DNA of 64,000 nt from Hirundichthys speculiger. Taxonomy: Eukaryota > Chordata > Actinopteri > Beloniformes > Exocoetidae. Position numbers and translations under genes: made by a program. The stretch is taken from the NCBI GenBank assembly GCA_018398805.1, contig JAGFBZ010000731.1, forward strand, positions 372,001 to 436,000, written 5' to 3'. The notes under the pieces were generated by a model. That model was not told the DNA's origin. It worked only from the letters and a program-made list of their open reading frames with translations, and did no database searches. Shown one piece after another: positions 55,418-64,000 of the stretch (positions within the stretch are counted from its first letter, which is position 1; each line of letters opens with the position of its first letter).

Positions 55418-56791
55418 TTTTTTTGGCTCTAGTGGCCTTTATTGAAAGTAGAGAGACAGGAAGGGGGGCAGAGAGAATGGGGAAGACACGCGGGAAAGAG
55501 TCGCCGAGCCGGGAATCGAACTCACGACCAGCCGCACGAGGACTGTAGCCTCTGTATATGGCCGCCTGCCCTAACCACTGCGCCACCGGGGCGGCCGTAG
55601 GGATGGAACAGTTACTGGTATTACGGTGAGGCGCTGTAAAAATTTTACGCGATAACGATTACCGTTTATGTTTGACTTCATCTCATTATCGTGGTCGATT
55701 ACCGCGATATGTAATATCAGCCTCATTCTAGTCTGAGCGACTCGCGACTGTGTCTCACGTGAATATGTAGCTTGTAACATCGGCATCGTAACGTTAGCAT
55801 GGCGGAAAGTGGTGATAGCACGCAGGACATTTATCAACCCACTAAAGGGACGAAGTCCAAGGTCTGAGCATTTTTTTTTTAAGAATACAGAGGGACAACT
55901 GGTGGAGGACAGTTATCCTGTCTGCAGAGCACTTGTTTACATTTTATTGTAATTTGTACAAGCGACTTGAAGGAGCTAAGCCTAATGCTTCAAGCTACTG
56001 AGATGTTTGACCAAGAGTAACCTGGTCGACGCGCTTCGCTAACTCACATTTTGTAAACGTTACCGTTGCGTGTTGATTGAAAAAGGACCGGAACGATGTT
56101 CTTCTGATGCAGTTAAAATATTAGTTTATTCCATTAACTGATCTGACAACCATAACGCTAGCAGTTAACGCCACAGCGGTCAAAAACATTTTGCTCTTCT
56201 GGGTCCAACAAAGGTATAAAGGTATAAAGGTAGCCGCCTGTTATTGAACAGGCAGCTACCTTTACACCTGACCCTCAGGTAACAACACAGCGACACCCAC
56301 AGACACACAGAGTGAACTACAATTCACAACAACATATTTGGCTCCTTTACAAACTGTTTCTTTATTTGCACATTTATACGTATTTAAGGTTCAGCTTAAA
56401 GTCCAAAGTTTTTTCATTTGAACTTGCGCTATAATTTTTGTTCCTGATAATTGTTTGCATATTTTGACCTACTATGGTTGTTAAAGTGTTTATTTAAACT
56501 TGCACCAGACAAATTAGCTTTGTTCCTGTTATTTATTTTGTTCATTTAAAATAAAACCTCTTTCTGTGCCAGTTGTTTGCCCTTTTAATGTGAAAGTTTC
56601 ATTTTGATAAAAATTTTGGCTTCTGATGTTTTAGTATGACAAGAAAATCACAAGATTTTGTGAAATTATTTAAATGTATGTGTTTTTTGGACATTTGTAC
56701 AGCAATTAAGAATATCACGATAATATCGTAAGCCGTGATAATTTGGTCACGATAATTGAGATATCAAATTTTTTGTATTGTTACATCCCTA
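55363..56791 (+). mobile_element. hAT family C element interrupted by a SINE
   Basis: It starts TAGGGATGGAACA and ends GTTACATCCCTA, with flanks ATCTGTTG and ATCTGTGG (seven of eight). It is collinear with 38485-39652. A SINE sits 13 bp inside the left end. Near 56215-56265 an inverted duplication around CTGTTATTGAACAG has added a hairpin that the other copy lacks. Confidence 0.87.
55384..55597 (-). mobile_element. Full-length tRNA-derived SINE
   Basis: On the - strand it begins GGCCGCCCCGGTGGCGCAGT (A box TGGCGCAGTGGTTAG), has a B box AGTTCGATTCC about 75 bp on, then a non-tRNA body with GTGTCTTCCCCATTCTCTCT and a long A tail (the T run at 55384-55412). The target TAGGGATGGAACA is duplicated (55363-55375 and 55598-55610). 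It is transcribed by RNA polymerase III and moved by a LINE in trans (family knowledge). Confidence 0.87.
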
Positions 56792-56799
56792 ATCTGTGG

Positions 56800-57795
56800 T
56801 CTGCCCCCAGTACCGTACTGTTACCTTTATATGCCTGGTTTTTAATTTTTTTGTTTTTAAAGCTCTTTCCATCACCTCTTATTGGTTTCAGTTAAATAAA
56901 TGTGACGCTTCAACACACTAGAGACCTCTTCTGCATCTGTGCTGAAGGCAACTGAAGATTTTTTTTAACACTTTTTATCCATTGCATTTATTTAGAAATC
57001 ATGAATTTTTGGTTGTGAAAATTAAATGTCATTAATGTAATGTAGAAGTGAAGCAGTCATGCTTCCTTCAGGCTCGGAGGCAAAGTATTTTGTTGCACAA
57101 AATATCAGTTGTAATGTTTTGTGATGCGCCATGTGAAACATCCGTGGGACTAATTTCCTCGTGCCTTCGTGCATAACTCGAGATCTTTCACCAAGCCTCA
57201 AATGTGAAGTCGCACCGAGGTGTAACTGCTTCTGCTTGTCCTAAGCTCCTCTTAAATATCCTCGCGGTCGGTTAAAAATGGTCCAGTCTGGCTCAGCATC
57301 TGTTCAGAGTGCAGCCACTGTTGGAGCAGAGCTCATAGTTCATTTCCTGTTGTTTATTTTTGTCAAGATAGCATCAGGAGTAACACCATGCTACCAAGAG
57401 AGCACAGCTAACTGGACCTGCAGATGTGGAGGTCCAAACACAGACTCCAGCCCCTCTCCTCTTCAAGCTTTGGACAGCTTTCTGTCCTCTGCATCGCTGG
57501 GAACATCTCAGCCAGCGCCGAACAGAGAGGACTTCATAAATCTGTGCTGTCTCGATCAAAAAGAAAGAAAAGGGGGATGCTTGACCTCTGAGTCCAAGTG
57601 GTTCATCAAAGTCAGTCGGCTGCCGCCTAACTGGAGAGACAGAACGAGTCCATCACTCACAGAGCTTCATCCTCTGATGAGGAAGCACAGATAACGGACT
57701 GAGAGCGTGAGAAGAGACAGAATCTGCCGGGCGTTCACACCAGGTGACTGATGAAGGTCCAGTCTTTCAGGCGGTAACGCTGGATCCACAGAGGT
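56800..57795. other. Septin 7 intron 2, one unexplained ORF
   Basis: A 138-codon + frame (57278-57694) has an N-terminal hydrophobic stretch and several cysteines but no known domain. No promoter or splice evidence supports it. The rest is AT-rich non-coding sequence. Confidence 0.3.
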
Positions 57796-57799
57796 GGTG

Positions 57800-58040
57800 G
57801 CCTTGGGGTTTATTCACCATACCAACCAATCAAATTTCTTCCCCCTCCCCACTCAAATAACCTGCGTACTTTGACTTTCATTGGCCGGCTCCAACTGTGC
57901 AGCCGCGATCCGATTGGCTGACGCCCTCGTTGAAGCGGGAAAAGCTCCCTAGTTTTTGACATGACCGAAGCGACACACGCAGCCAAAGGTTCGGTTGGGC
58001 AGCGGGCGACGTCACCCCCGTTCAAAGTCTACGGCGAGGT
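57800..58040 (-). repeat. Dispersed repeat T, copy 3 (inverted)
   Basis: On the - strand it contains the counterpart of the other T copies: TCAAAAACTAGGGAGC, CAATCGGATCGCGGCTGCAC and GCCAATGAAAGTC. Confidence 0.55.
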
Positions 58041-58299
58041 TTATCAAGCAATACTAAGAGTTTAACAAGGATCTGATTAACGTTTGACTTAACTCTTAAT
58101 CTGGTATTGAAGCTTCTGGTTTTTTTTTTTTTTTTGTGAGTTTGAGCTTAATTGTGAATATTTCCCGCCACGTGACCCTGAACTGATTCACAGCAAACCG
58201 ATACTTTAAGGTTTTTAAAACACCTGCCAGGCATGTAAATGTTCATATAAATGGATAAGATAAGATTAATTTTTCTCACCAATGCCGTCAAACACATTG

Positions 58300-59034
58300 G
58301 CCACGGTTACATGATGTTTTTTAATTTGGAATTAATTATTCCGAATTAAATAATTCAGAATTAAACTATTTTCCTTCAAGTTTACATGGAAATAGTAATT
58401 CCGAATTGAGGTTTACATGGAAAACACGTTAGATCGGCTTTATCCAATTTTGCTTAAGGTCTGGGGGGTTGGGAAGGGTTCTGATTGGATAGGGGGGCGG
58501 ACGTCTTTACGTATTTACGTCTACTGGAAGAAAACAAACTAACTTGATTAGCAACAACACGGAGAAACCTCCTTCATTTAACCCGGCCGCTACAACTTTG
58601 AAAAGCTCACAATTTTTATGTTTCCTGCCATCTGTTCTTTTGATTATTTACAGTTCCTCCAAGCTATTTATTAAATAAATCGTCTCTGCTCTTGAACACC
58701 GTTTACTGCGTGCTGCCATCTTGAAACTTTGTTTCGAAAACAAGCCCAGCGCGGAATATAAGCGTCATCGCGACAGACGGGCAAGGGAACGAGCATGCAC
58801 AGAAAGACCGGAATTAATTTAAAGCAGAATAAGTGTATACATGACTGCGGAATTATTCTATTCGGATTTAAAATCAGAATAAACCAGCCACTTACTGCGG
58901 AATTAAGTTTAATTCGGAATGGACATTTTCATTCGGAATCAGGTGTTTACATGGTAATTTTTAATCATTTGAAATCAAATTTAATTTTAATTCTGAATTA
59001 AAGAGGAATTAAAATTCCCATGTAAACGCACAAA
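58300..59034. mobile_element. Non-autonomous DNA element rich in GGAATTAA/TTCCGAATTA words
   Basis: The two sides are imperfect inverted repeats, with GTTTACATGGAAA..AATTCCGAATT on the left and AATTCC..TTCCCATGTAAACGC on the right. Internal AATTCGGAAT words recur in both orientations. The borders and TSD are uncertain. Confidence 0.6.
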
Positions 59035-59039
59035 TTCAG

Positions 59040-59770
59040 TCTAAAAGATACCAATTAGTTATTTTTATTCTTGAAACAAAAACCCAGTGGATTCATTTCT
59101 TGGCTTCTTTTAAAGCTTTAAGAACATAAAAGGACCCTCCTCAGCGAGTTGATGCTTGCTCTTACGTTTCTGGACCCGTGGTGCCCTCTCATTTTCAAAG
59201 GCTGACTGGGGCAGCGGTAGTCAGGCAGGGGTCTTGCCGGGACAGGTCGCCCTCCTCCACTCCAACTAAACACTCCCCCAGCGCCCTTTCATGAGACACG
59301 AGCCAGATGGTCGACCATTAATCTCAGCTGTGTGTGCGTTTTCGTGTGTCTGTGTGAGAGAGAGAGCGAGTGAGCGAGCATATACAATGTGTAAGTCTCC
59401 GTCCAGTAAACGTCTCCTCTGTTTGTGCAGCTTCTGTGTCCGCTATCATCGGTATGCGAGTACGCAATGGAAAGTTGGCAGAGCGGAGACAAAAAATATT
59501 AGGATTTATGCATAAAGGAAGCATTCAGCAGGAGGGACAGAGGAAGAGTGGATGAACGGGGGTGGTGAAGGAGGGAGGGGGCTGGAAGCGGAGAGGAAAT
59601 ATTTTATTCCCTCTATCTAAAAGCTTTTCTTGCTGGCAAATGAGCCCTTGACCTTTAACCTCACAGACAATGAATCTCTTTTATTTTCTTGGCCCTTGTG
59701 GTTGTATAATTTGTGAAAATGATTTTTCTTTAGCTCATCTTGAACCTAGACCCAACAACTGGCCGTGACC
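59040..59770. other. Septin 7 intron 2, candidate conserved non-coding sequence
   Basis: The stretch at about 59605-59700 includes GCCCTTGACCTTTAACCTC (nuclear-receptor-like half sites) and a SOX-like ACAATGAATC, and is compositionally unlike the nearby repeats. No exon is seen. Regulatory function is inference. Confidence 0.3.
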
Positions 59771-59774
59771 CCAA

Positions 59775-60793
59775 TTTCTCAGTAAGGAAAATCAAGAATA
59801 CCCCCTCATGCCAGAAAACGACTCGTTAACTCGGTCATAATTTTGGTAGTTACTGACTTTAATTAATATTTGCAGTATTTTCCCACATGTTTAACATAAA
59901 AATAGAAAAAATAGATAAGGCCGAAAGAACGACTAGATAACGGGGGGAATTGCGGCACAGTGCGCTGATTAAAAAAAAAAAAAACATGGCGGATTGTATG
60001 GAACTTCGTTAAAATTTGAGAACATAGTTCGCTGGTTATTTGTGACAAATGCTCCAAGCGAAGGAGGGAAAATAGTACAAGCTTTAATACGTCAAACCCG
60101 ATCAGCCACCTGAAACATAACCATCGCTTCCATGGAGTTTTGAAATCGCGCTAACGTGAGCAAACATGAGCTAACGTGAGCAAACCAGAAGCCCCCTCCC
60201 CTCTCCTCTCCACTCTTTGCCATCATCTCTCTCATCTAAAGCTTCCATTAGATTTAAAAAAAAACCCAAAACTACCGAACCTCATTTACTTTAATTAAAA
60301 GCATTCATTTGAATAGAACCACAAGCCAAAATCCTTTAAACGTAATTTTTTATTACGTTGGAGTGCACTTTTTCAGTTTATTTACACAGACAAGTCTAAC
60401 TTGTGTCAGTACATTATGTACTGTGCATTATTTTTTATTGTCATTGAGGAATGCATTTTTTTCAGTTAGTAATTCTGATGCATGTATTTCCATCAGTTCA
60501 AGGAGCCTTTATTTTTTATATCAGTCAGTAATAAACCTTATTTAAGTTGATGTGAGATATCAAATAGGTTTGTTTGATAGCTTTATGAAAATGTTTGAGA
60601 GGCTTGCCAGTAGTTTTTCATTGGAAAAAGTAAATATCTGTTCATTTAAAGAGTCAAAACTGTTTTTGGTTTTGTTCATAGTATTGATGTAATGATCTTA
60701 GGTATATGTGTGTGTTATCGGTATCGACCTTTAGGAGCCAAAAGTTATTGGTTATCGGTATTGGTTTTAAAAAACAGTTATCGTGCATCCCTA
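59775..60793 (-). mobile_element. hAT family L element, one end truncated
   Basis: On the - strand it starts TAGGGATGCACGATAAC (60793) and is collinear with 48402-50872 but without the P-like insertion. It shows the empty site ATACTATGAACAAAACC near 60670-60690. The other end stops near 59775. It carries a decayed BED-finger region around 59990-60150. It ends 55 bp before septin 7 exon 3. Confidence 0.78.
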
Positions 60794-60848
60794 CTTTAAA
60801 CATGCAGTGTCACTCATTTAAAGCACTGATCTCTGTCTCTGTCCTCAG

Positions 60849-60955
60849 GTGAGTCTGGTCTTGGGAAGTCAACCCTCATCAACTCTCTGTTCCTGACCGA
60901 CCTGTACTCCAAGGACTACCCCGGCCCCTCCCAGCGCATAAAGAAGACCGTGCAG
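60849..60955 (+). CDS. septin7: Septin 7, exon 3 (GTPase P-loop)
   Basis: Acceptor CTCAG at 60844-60848. It completes the Gly codon from exon 2 and encodes [20 protein letters not shown] then [16 protein letters not shown], ending in phase 0 before a GTAAAA donor. GESGLGKS is the G1/Walker A motif that binds the GTP phosphates. [10 protein letters not shown] and the PGPS-RIKKTVQ stretch are specific to septin 7 among septins. Joined with exons 1-2 this gives the first 82 residues in one uninterrupted frame. The rest of the G domain, the septin unique element and the C-terminal coiled coil lie beyond the window. Confidence 0.95.
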
Positions 60956-61265
60956 GTAAAACTTGTTTGGCGTTTGTCGTTCGGGTTCGATTCGCCGTCA
61001 CGCCCGACATTCGAGGCTCCGTCCGAGTTGGACCTGCAGCTGCTGGTCGCCGTCCAGTGCTTCGTCCCCGTCGTCCTTGCAAAGAAAAAGCACGCGACCG
61101 CTAAGAAAAGCCCGCCCATCTCTTCGCCTGTGTTCTGCGCGACTTTGTAGAATGACGCCGATTTCTCACGCCGTGAGAAATTTCTACTACAGTGACAAAA
61201 ACGCAAAGTCAGTTTTGCAGCGCAGCAAAAGAAAAAAAGATCTACTGGTACAGTTGCGTTCCTTC

Positions 61266-62415
61266 TACGGCTGTAGCGATACACTAATGTCGCGATACGA
61301 TACACGATACTCGGCTCACGATACGATATATATATCGATATTCGTCTTAAGATACATTTACATCATTTTCTGAAAGATTTTAATGGGACAAAGTGATTTT
61401 GGTGACATCTTGTGAGTGTTCCAATGACTTTGTTTGAATTAATTGAACTGAAAGGTAGGTGACCGCAGACAGCGACGCAGAGAGGAGAGAAAGGAGGCCT
61501 CTGATTGGTCAATTCTACATAGAAAAGAGCACGTCATCGAAGAAACGAGGACCCACATCTGTACGATTCTCGTTCTCCGCACTACAAAGACAGCACATAT
61601 TCTTGTAATTCATGGAGGGAGATAGCGATGAATGTGGGTCTGGATACGGCCAAGACGGTGAGGAAGTGGGAAAACGCAAGAGATAAGTTTAGTAAGTTTA
61701 GCTAGTTCGTGATTGTCCATCTTGCGTTGTGGCGTGGAATAACATAACACAGACACGCTTCAAAATTGAGCATAAATCAAAAGTAACTGTAGCATCTCTG
61801 CGACCAGATAACTGCGACACATTGCCACGAGAGTAAACACAGCCCTTAAAGATGGCATTTTCCACCACTGAATACGGTCTCAAACCCTGACAAATAAAGT
61901 AGGCAATGGACTTTTCTGCGCAATTTTCTGCGACCTAGGTGAAGTAGATGGAAACTGGTGGCAACAACCGCCGTCACTGTCCAGCGTGGTTTGTTTCGGA
62001 TCACGCGGCTCAGTTAGCATTAGCTTGTCCGGGTGGTGACGTTTCAGGTGGGCTCACAGGTTGGTGGTATTTCCAGAGTACTTTCACGTTTGTGTGACAC
62101 AGCTTGCAAACAGCCATACTTTTGTCTAAATCTTTGCTTTCCTTTTTCTTTTTAAACCCCAACTGCTCCCACACATCTGCTTTTAAGCACACAGGCGCTG
62201 CGTTTATACCATTTTCCACCATTCTCCTGACTGGCTCAGCTCTAGCTGGAAGAGAAAGAAGCTTCTGGATAACCTGTTAGAAATGCTCTACAGCGACACT
62301 AGCGGCTGGAGGACTTAATGGCTCTTCCTGCACTTTGCAGGAAGAATAATCGATACTCTCTGGGGAAATAAAATATCGATATATATCGCAGAATTGATAA
62401 AATCGCTCAGTCCTA
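61266..62415 (+). mobile_element. Longer hAT relative of family B with BED-finger remnant and perfect TSD
   Basis: The left about 190 bp (TACGGCTGTAGCGATACAC..) and right about 75 bp (..AAAATCGCTCAGTCCTA) are family B termini. Perfect TSDs GTTCCTTC (61258-61265 and 62416-62423) flank it. The middle 0.9 kb is absent from the short B copies and includes a BED zinc-finger frame on the - strand. It lies in septin 7 intron 3. Confidence 0.88.
62010..62222 (-). pseudogene. BED zinc-finger N-terminus of the family B hAT transposase
   Basis: The 70-codon - frame contains KADVWEQLGFKKKKESKDLD and MAVCKLCHTNVK, i.e. the W-x2-F/LGF aromatic start and the first Cx2C pair of a ZBED-type BED finger. The His pair side is altered (KVLWKYHQPVSPPE) by a frame change, and no catalytic domain follows. 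It shows that family B derives from a BED-type hAT. Confidence 0.72.
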
Positions 62416-62423
62416 GTTCCTTC

Positions 62424-62905
62424 GGCCTGTTTGGATAAACTTTCACTAGTGTGGGTTTTAAGTTTAACCAGTGTCTCGTTCTCTGTTACATAAAACGGCT
62501 CAAACTCTTGTCTCAGTTATCACGTGGCGCTCGGTGTCAACAGTCGTCACGTTATCATACAGAAATGTGATGGCGTCAGTTTTGGGATCATATTTTCTTT
62601 TCGCTCGCCACCGGTCGGCCCCGCATCTAACCACAGTCATGAAAACGATCAGTTCTGAGGTATCCGCTGGCGCTCCAGCGCCATCCGTCATGATGCGACA
62701 CGTCTGCTCTGTGCACGACCAAAAACAAAGGAGCCGTCCGGCAGCACATCTGTGTTCAGGCGTTTCCTGCAGGGACTGAAGGTATAGAATGACACGAGTC
62801 GGGTTCGAAGGGTCAAAAAACCCCACGGGAAAGATGATCCTCCTGGCTCTGAAGGCCGTGTAGCAGACGTGGATTGTGTATGTTTGCGTGTCGTTCACTT
62901 AAATA
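62424..62905 (-). other. Unrecognised 132-codon ORF region
   Basis: A - strand frame from 62898 to 62500 is open for 132 codons (segments VNDTQTYTIHVCYTAFRARR and RWRAKRKYDPKTDAITFLYD). I recognise no domain. It starts without a clear upstream promoter or splice acceptor and lies in septin 7 intron 3. It may be a decayed transposon frame, an unannotated small gene or chance. Confidence 0.3.
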
Positions 62906-63900
62906 CGACGACCTGTGGCCAAACCAGGAAGTTATCGGTACTCAGAATGTCGTGGCTGAGACGGTTTGACTCATCAGGCTGTCGATGAAGGTACAAGACT
63001 GAAGAGGAAAGGAAAGGAGGAGACAGAAAATAGCAGTACGGAAAAGGGAGCGAGAAAGAGGATGGAGGAATTATGAGGGGAAGCGGCGATGCCACAAGGC
63101 TCGGTTGTGTCCTTTTATGGACATGACAAACTCAAGAGGAAGAGGAGGAGGAGGATGGAAGCCGTCCGTGAAAAGAGAGAGGATGAGAGGGAGGAAAGGA
63201 CAGAAATGCAAACGGGGAGGACAACTATCAAGAAGTGGAGGAGAAGAATGAAATATGGAAAGGAGGATAGATGCAGAAGAGGAGGGATGAGATGGAGGGC
63301 GGAGCCCCCGTGTGTCCATCCGTCCCCTGAGGTCTGGAGGGTCTGGAGGTCAGGAGCAGGGCAGGAATGTTCCCATGAAGAGCAACACCCCTGCTGCCCA
63401 CCCTTCACCACCAAATGAGTCAAAGCTGTGAAATAAAACCGTTTTCTCAGGCTTAAATCACAAAACTGCTCAAAACGTGTGCCGGACCGCCCCGGTCCAG
63501 GACTTCACCGTTTCCTTTACGCGCCGCGCTGATGGCTCTGGACGTGAACACAGATGAGCGTCGCCCACACACGACTGCCTATCTTTTATTTTTTCTAGAA
63601 GGCAGCTTTTCAAATGGATGACTCAGAGTGCTCCCGTGTAGGCTGGAGGAGAGGGAAAACACAGCTACGCCGTGTGGGTGTCTGAGATGAACGGGAGCTG
63701 TTTGGATGCATAGTTACCAGGTCTAGCTGTTCCAGTTGTTAGCTGGGCTTTGACTGGTCCAGGTGTTCAGGTGCCCGTTCAGCTGCTGATGGAAATCAAG
63801 CCCCTCCCCCTTCCAGAGTGTTGGTGGAACGGCCAGAGACGTTGTTTCCAGCTGACTTAGAGGGTAAAACGTAACTCACCCCTGTAGTTTTGTATATTTA
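62906..63900. other. Septin 7 intron 3, purine-rich sequence
   Basis: A GGA/GAG-rich tract covers about 63000-63300 and opens long shadow frames on both strands. No exon is recognised. Confidence 0.45.
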
Positions 63901-63903
63901 GAT

Positions 63904-64000
63904 TAGGGGTGCACGATAACTATCGGGCCGATAACAGGAAATTATGACGTCATCCCGATAACTCTGATATCACGACAAATAGCCCCGATAACATATATTT
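63904..64000 (-). mobile_element. hAT family L terminus, continues beyond the window
   Basis: TAGGGGTGCACGATAACTAT followed by GACGTCATCCCGATAACTC is the inverted equivalent of the ends at 35036 and 50872. Confidence 0.85.

Noticed and set aside
55500..55597. tRNA-like A and B boxes
   Set aside because: They belong to the head of a tRNA-derived SINE with a poly-A tail and target duplication, so this is not a tRNA gene.
57278..57694. 138-codon + strand ORF with a hydrophobic N-terminal part
   Set aside because: It could mimic a small secreted or membrane protein, but no domain, splice sites or polyadenylation support was found, and it lies inside a septin 7 intron.
63089..63423. Arg/Glu-rich + ORF and Ser/Leu-rich - ORF
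   Set aside because: Both are readings of a GGA/GAG-rich purine tract in the intron.

Overview
This is a eukaryotic nuclear window, almost certainly from a ray-finned (teleost) fish. It has GT-AG spliced exons, a CC chemokine, septin 7, and a dense, nested load of hAT, pogo/Tigger and Tc1/mariner-like DNA transposons, CR1/L2-type LINE ends and tRNA-derived SINEs of the kind seen in teleosts. There are no operons, no CRISPR array and no free-standing RNA gene that I can support. All calls come from reading the sequence; no search was run.

Three host transcription units can be supported. (1) A complete three-exon CC chemokine gene on the + strand (CDS 9704-12302, 99 aa), with a TATA-like box upstream and an AATAAA downstream. 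(2) A two-exon coiled-coil protein gene on the - strand (CDS 21198-19851, 339 aa). Its C-terminus runs into a 27-bp proline-rich minisatellite, and indels in the array decide the stop. (3) The 5' end of septin 7 on the + strand: first coding exon 28174-28212 in a CpG-rich promoter region, exon 2 at 32002-32101, exon 3 at 60849-60955 with the P-loop. The gene continues beyond the window. Its second intron is 28.7 kb and roughly half of it is recognisable transposons and tandem repeats.

Layout: 1-9.6 kb is intergenic with hAT, LINE and pogo-like debris. 9.7-12.5 kb is the chemokine. 12.9-16.4 kb is a nested hAT composite holding a TTAA element, a 0.9-kb long-inverted-repeat element and a gag-like pseudogene. 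16.5-18.9 kb is LINE reverse-transcriptase debris and AT-rich tandem sequence. 19.2-21.2 kb is the coiled-coil gene. 22-27.8 kb holds hAT, LINE, mariner-like and SINE copies. 28-64 kb is septin 7 and its TE-filled introns.

The most informative structures are transposon nests whose age order can be read from target-site duplications (TSDs). Two related hAT non-autonomous families, called A and B here, recur through the window. They form A/B chimeras that themselves carry near-matching 8-bp TSDs, and a longer relative of B still carries a BED zinc-finger coding remnant. A THAP-domain P-like element sits in another hAT copy with a perfect 8-bp TSD, checked against empty-site copies in this window. 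A 20-bp minisatellite of 33 units seems to have grown out of codons of a decayed pogo-like transposase. Apart from the host genes, most open frames are repeat-derived or chance.
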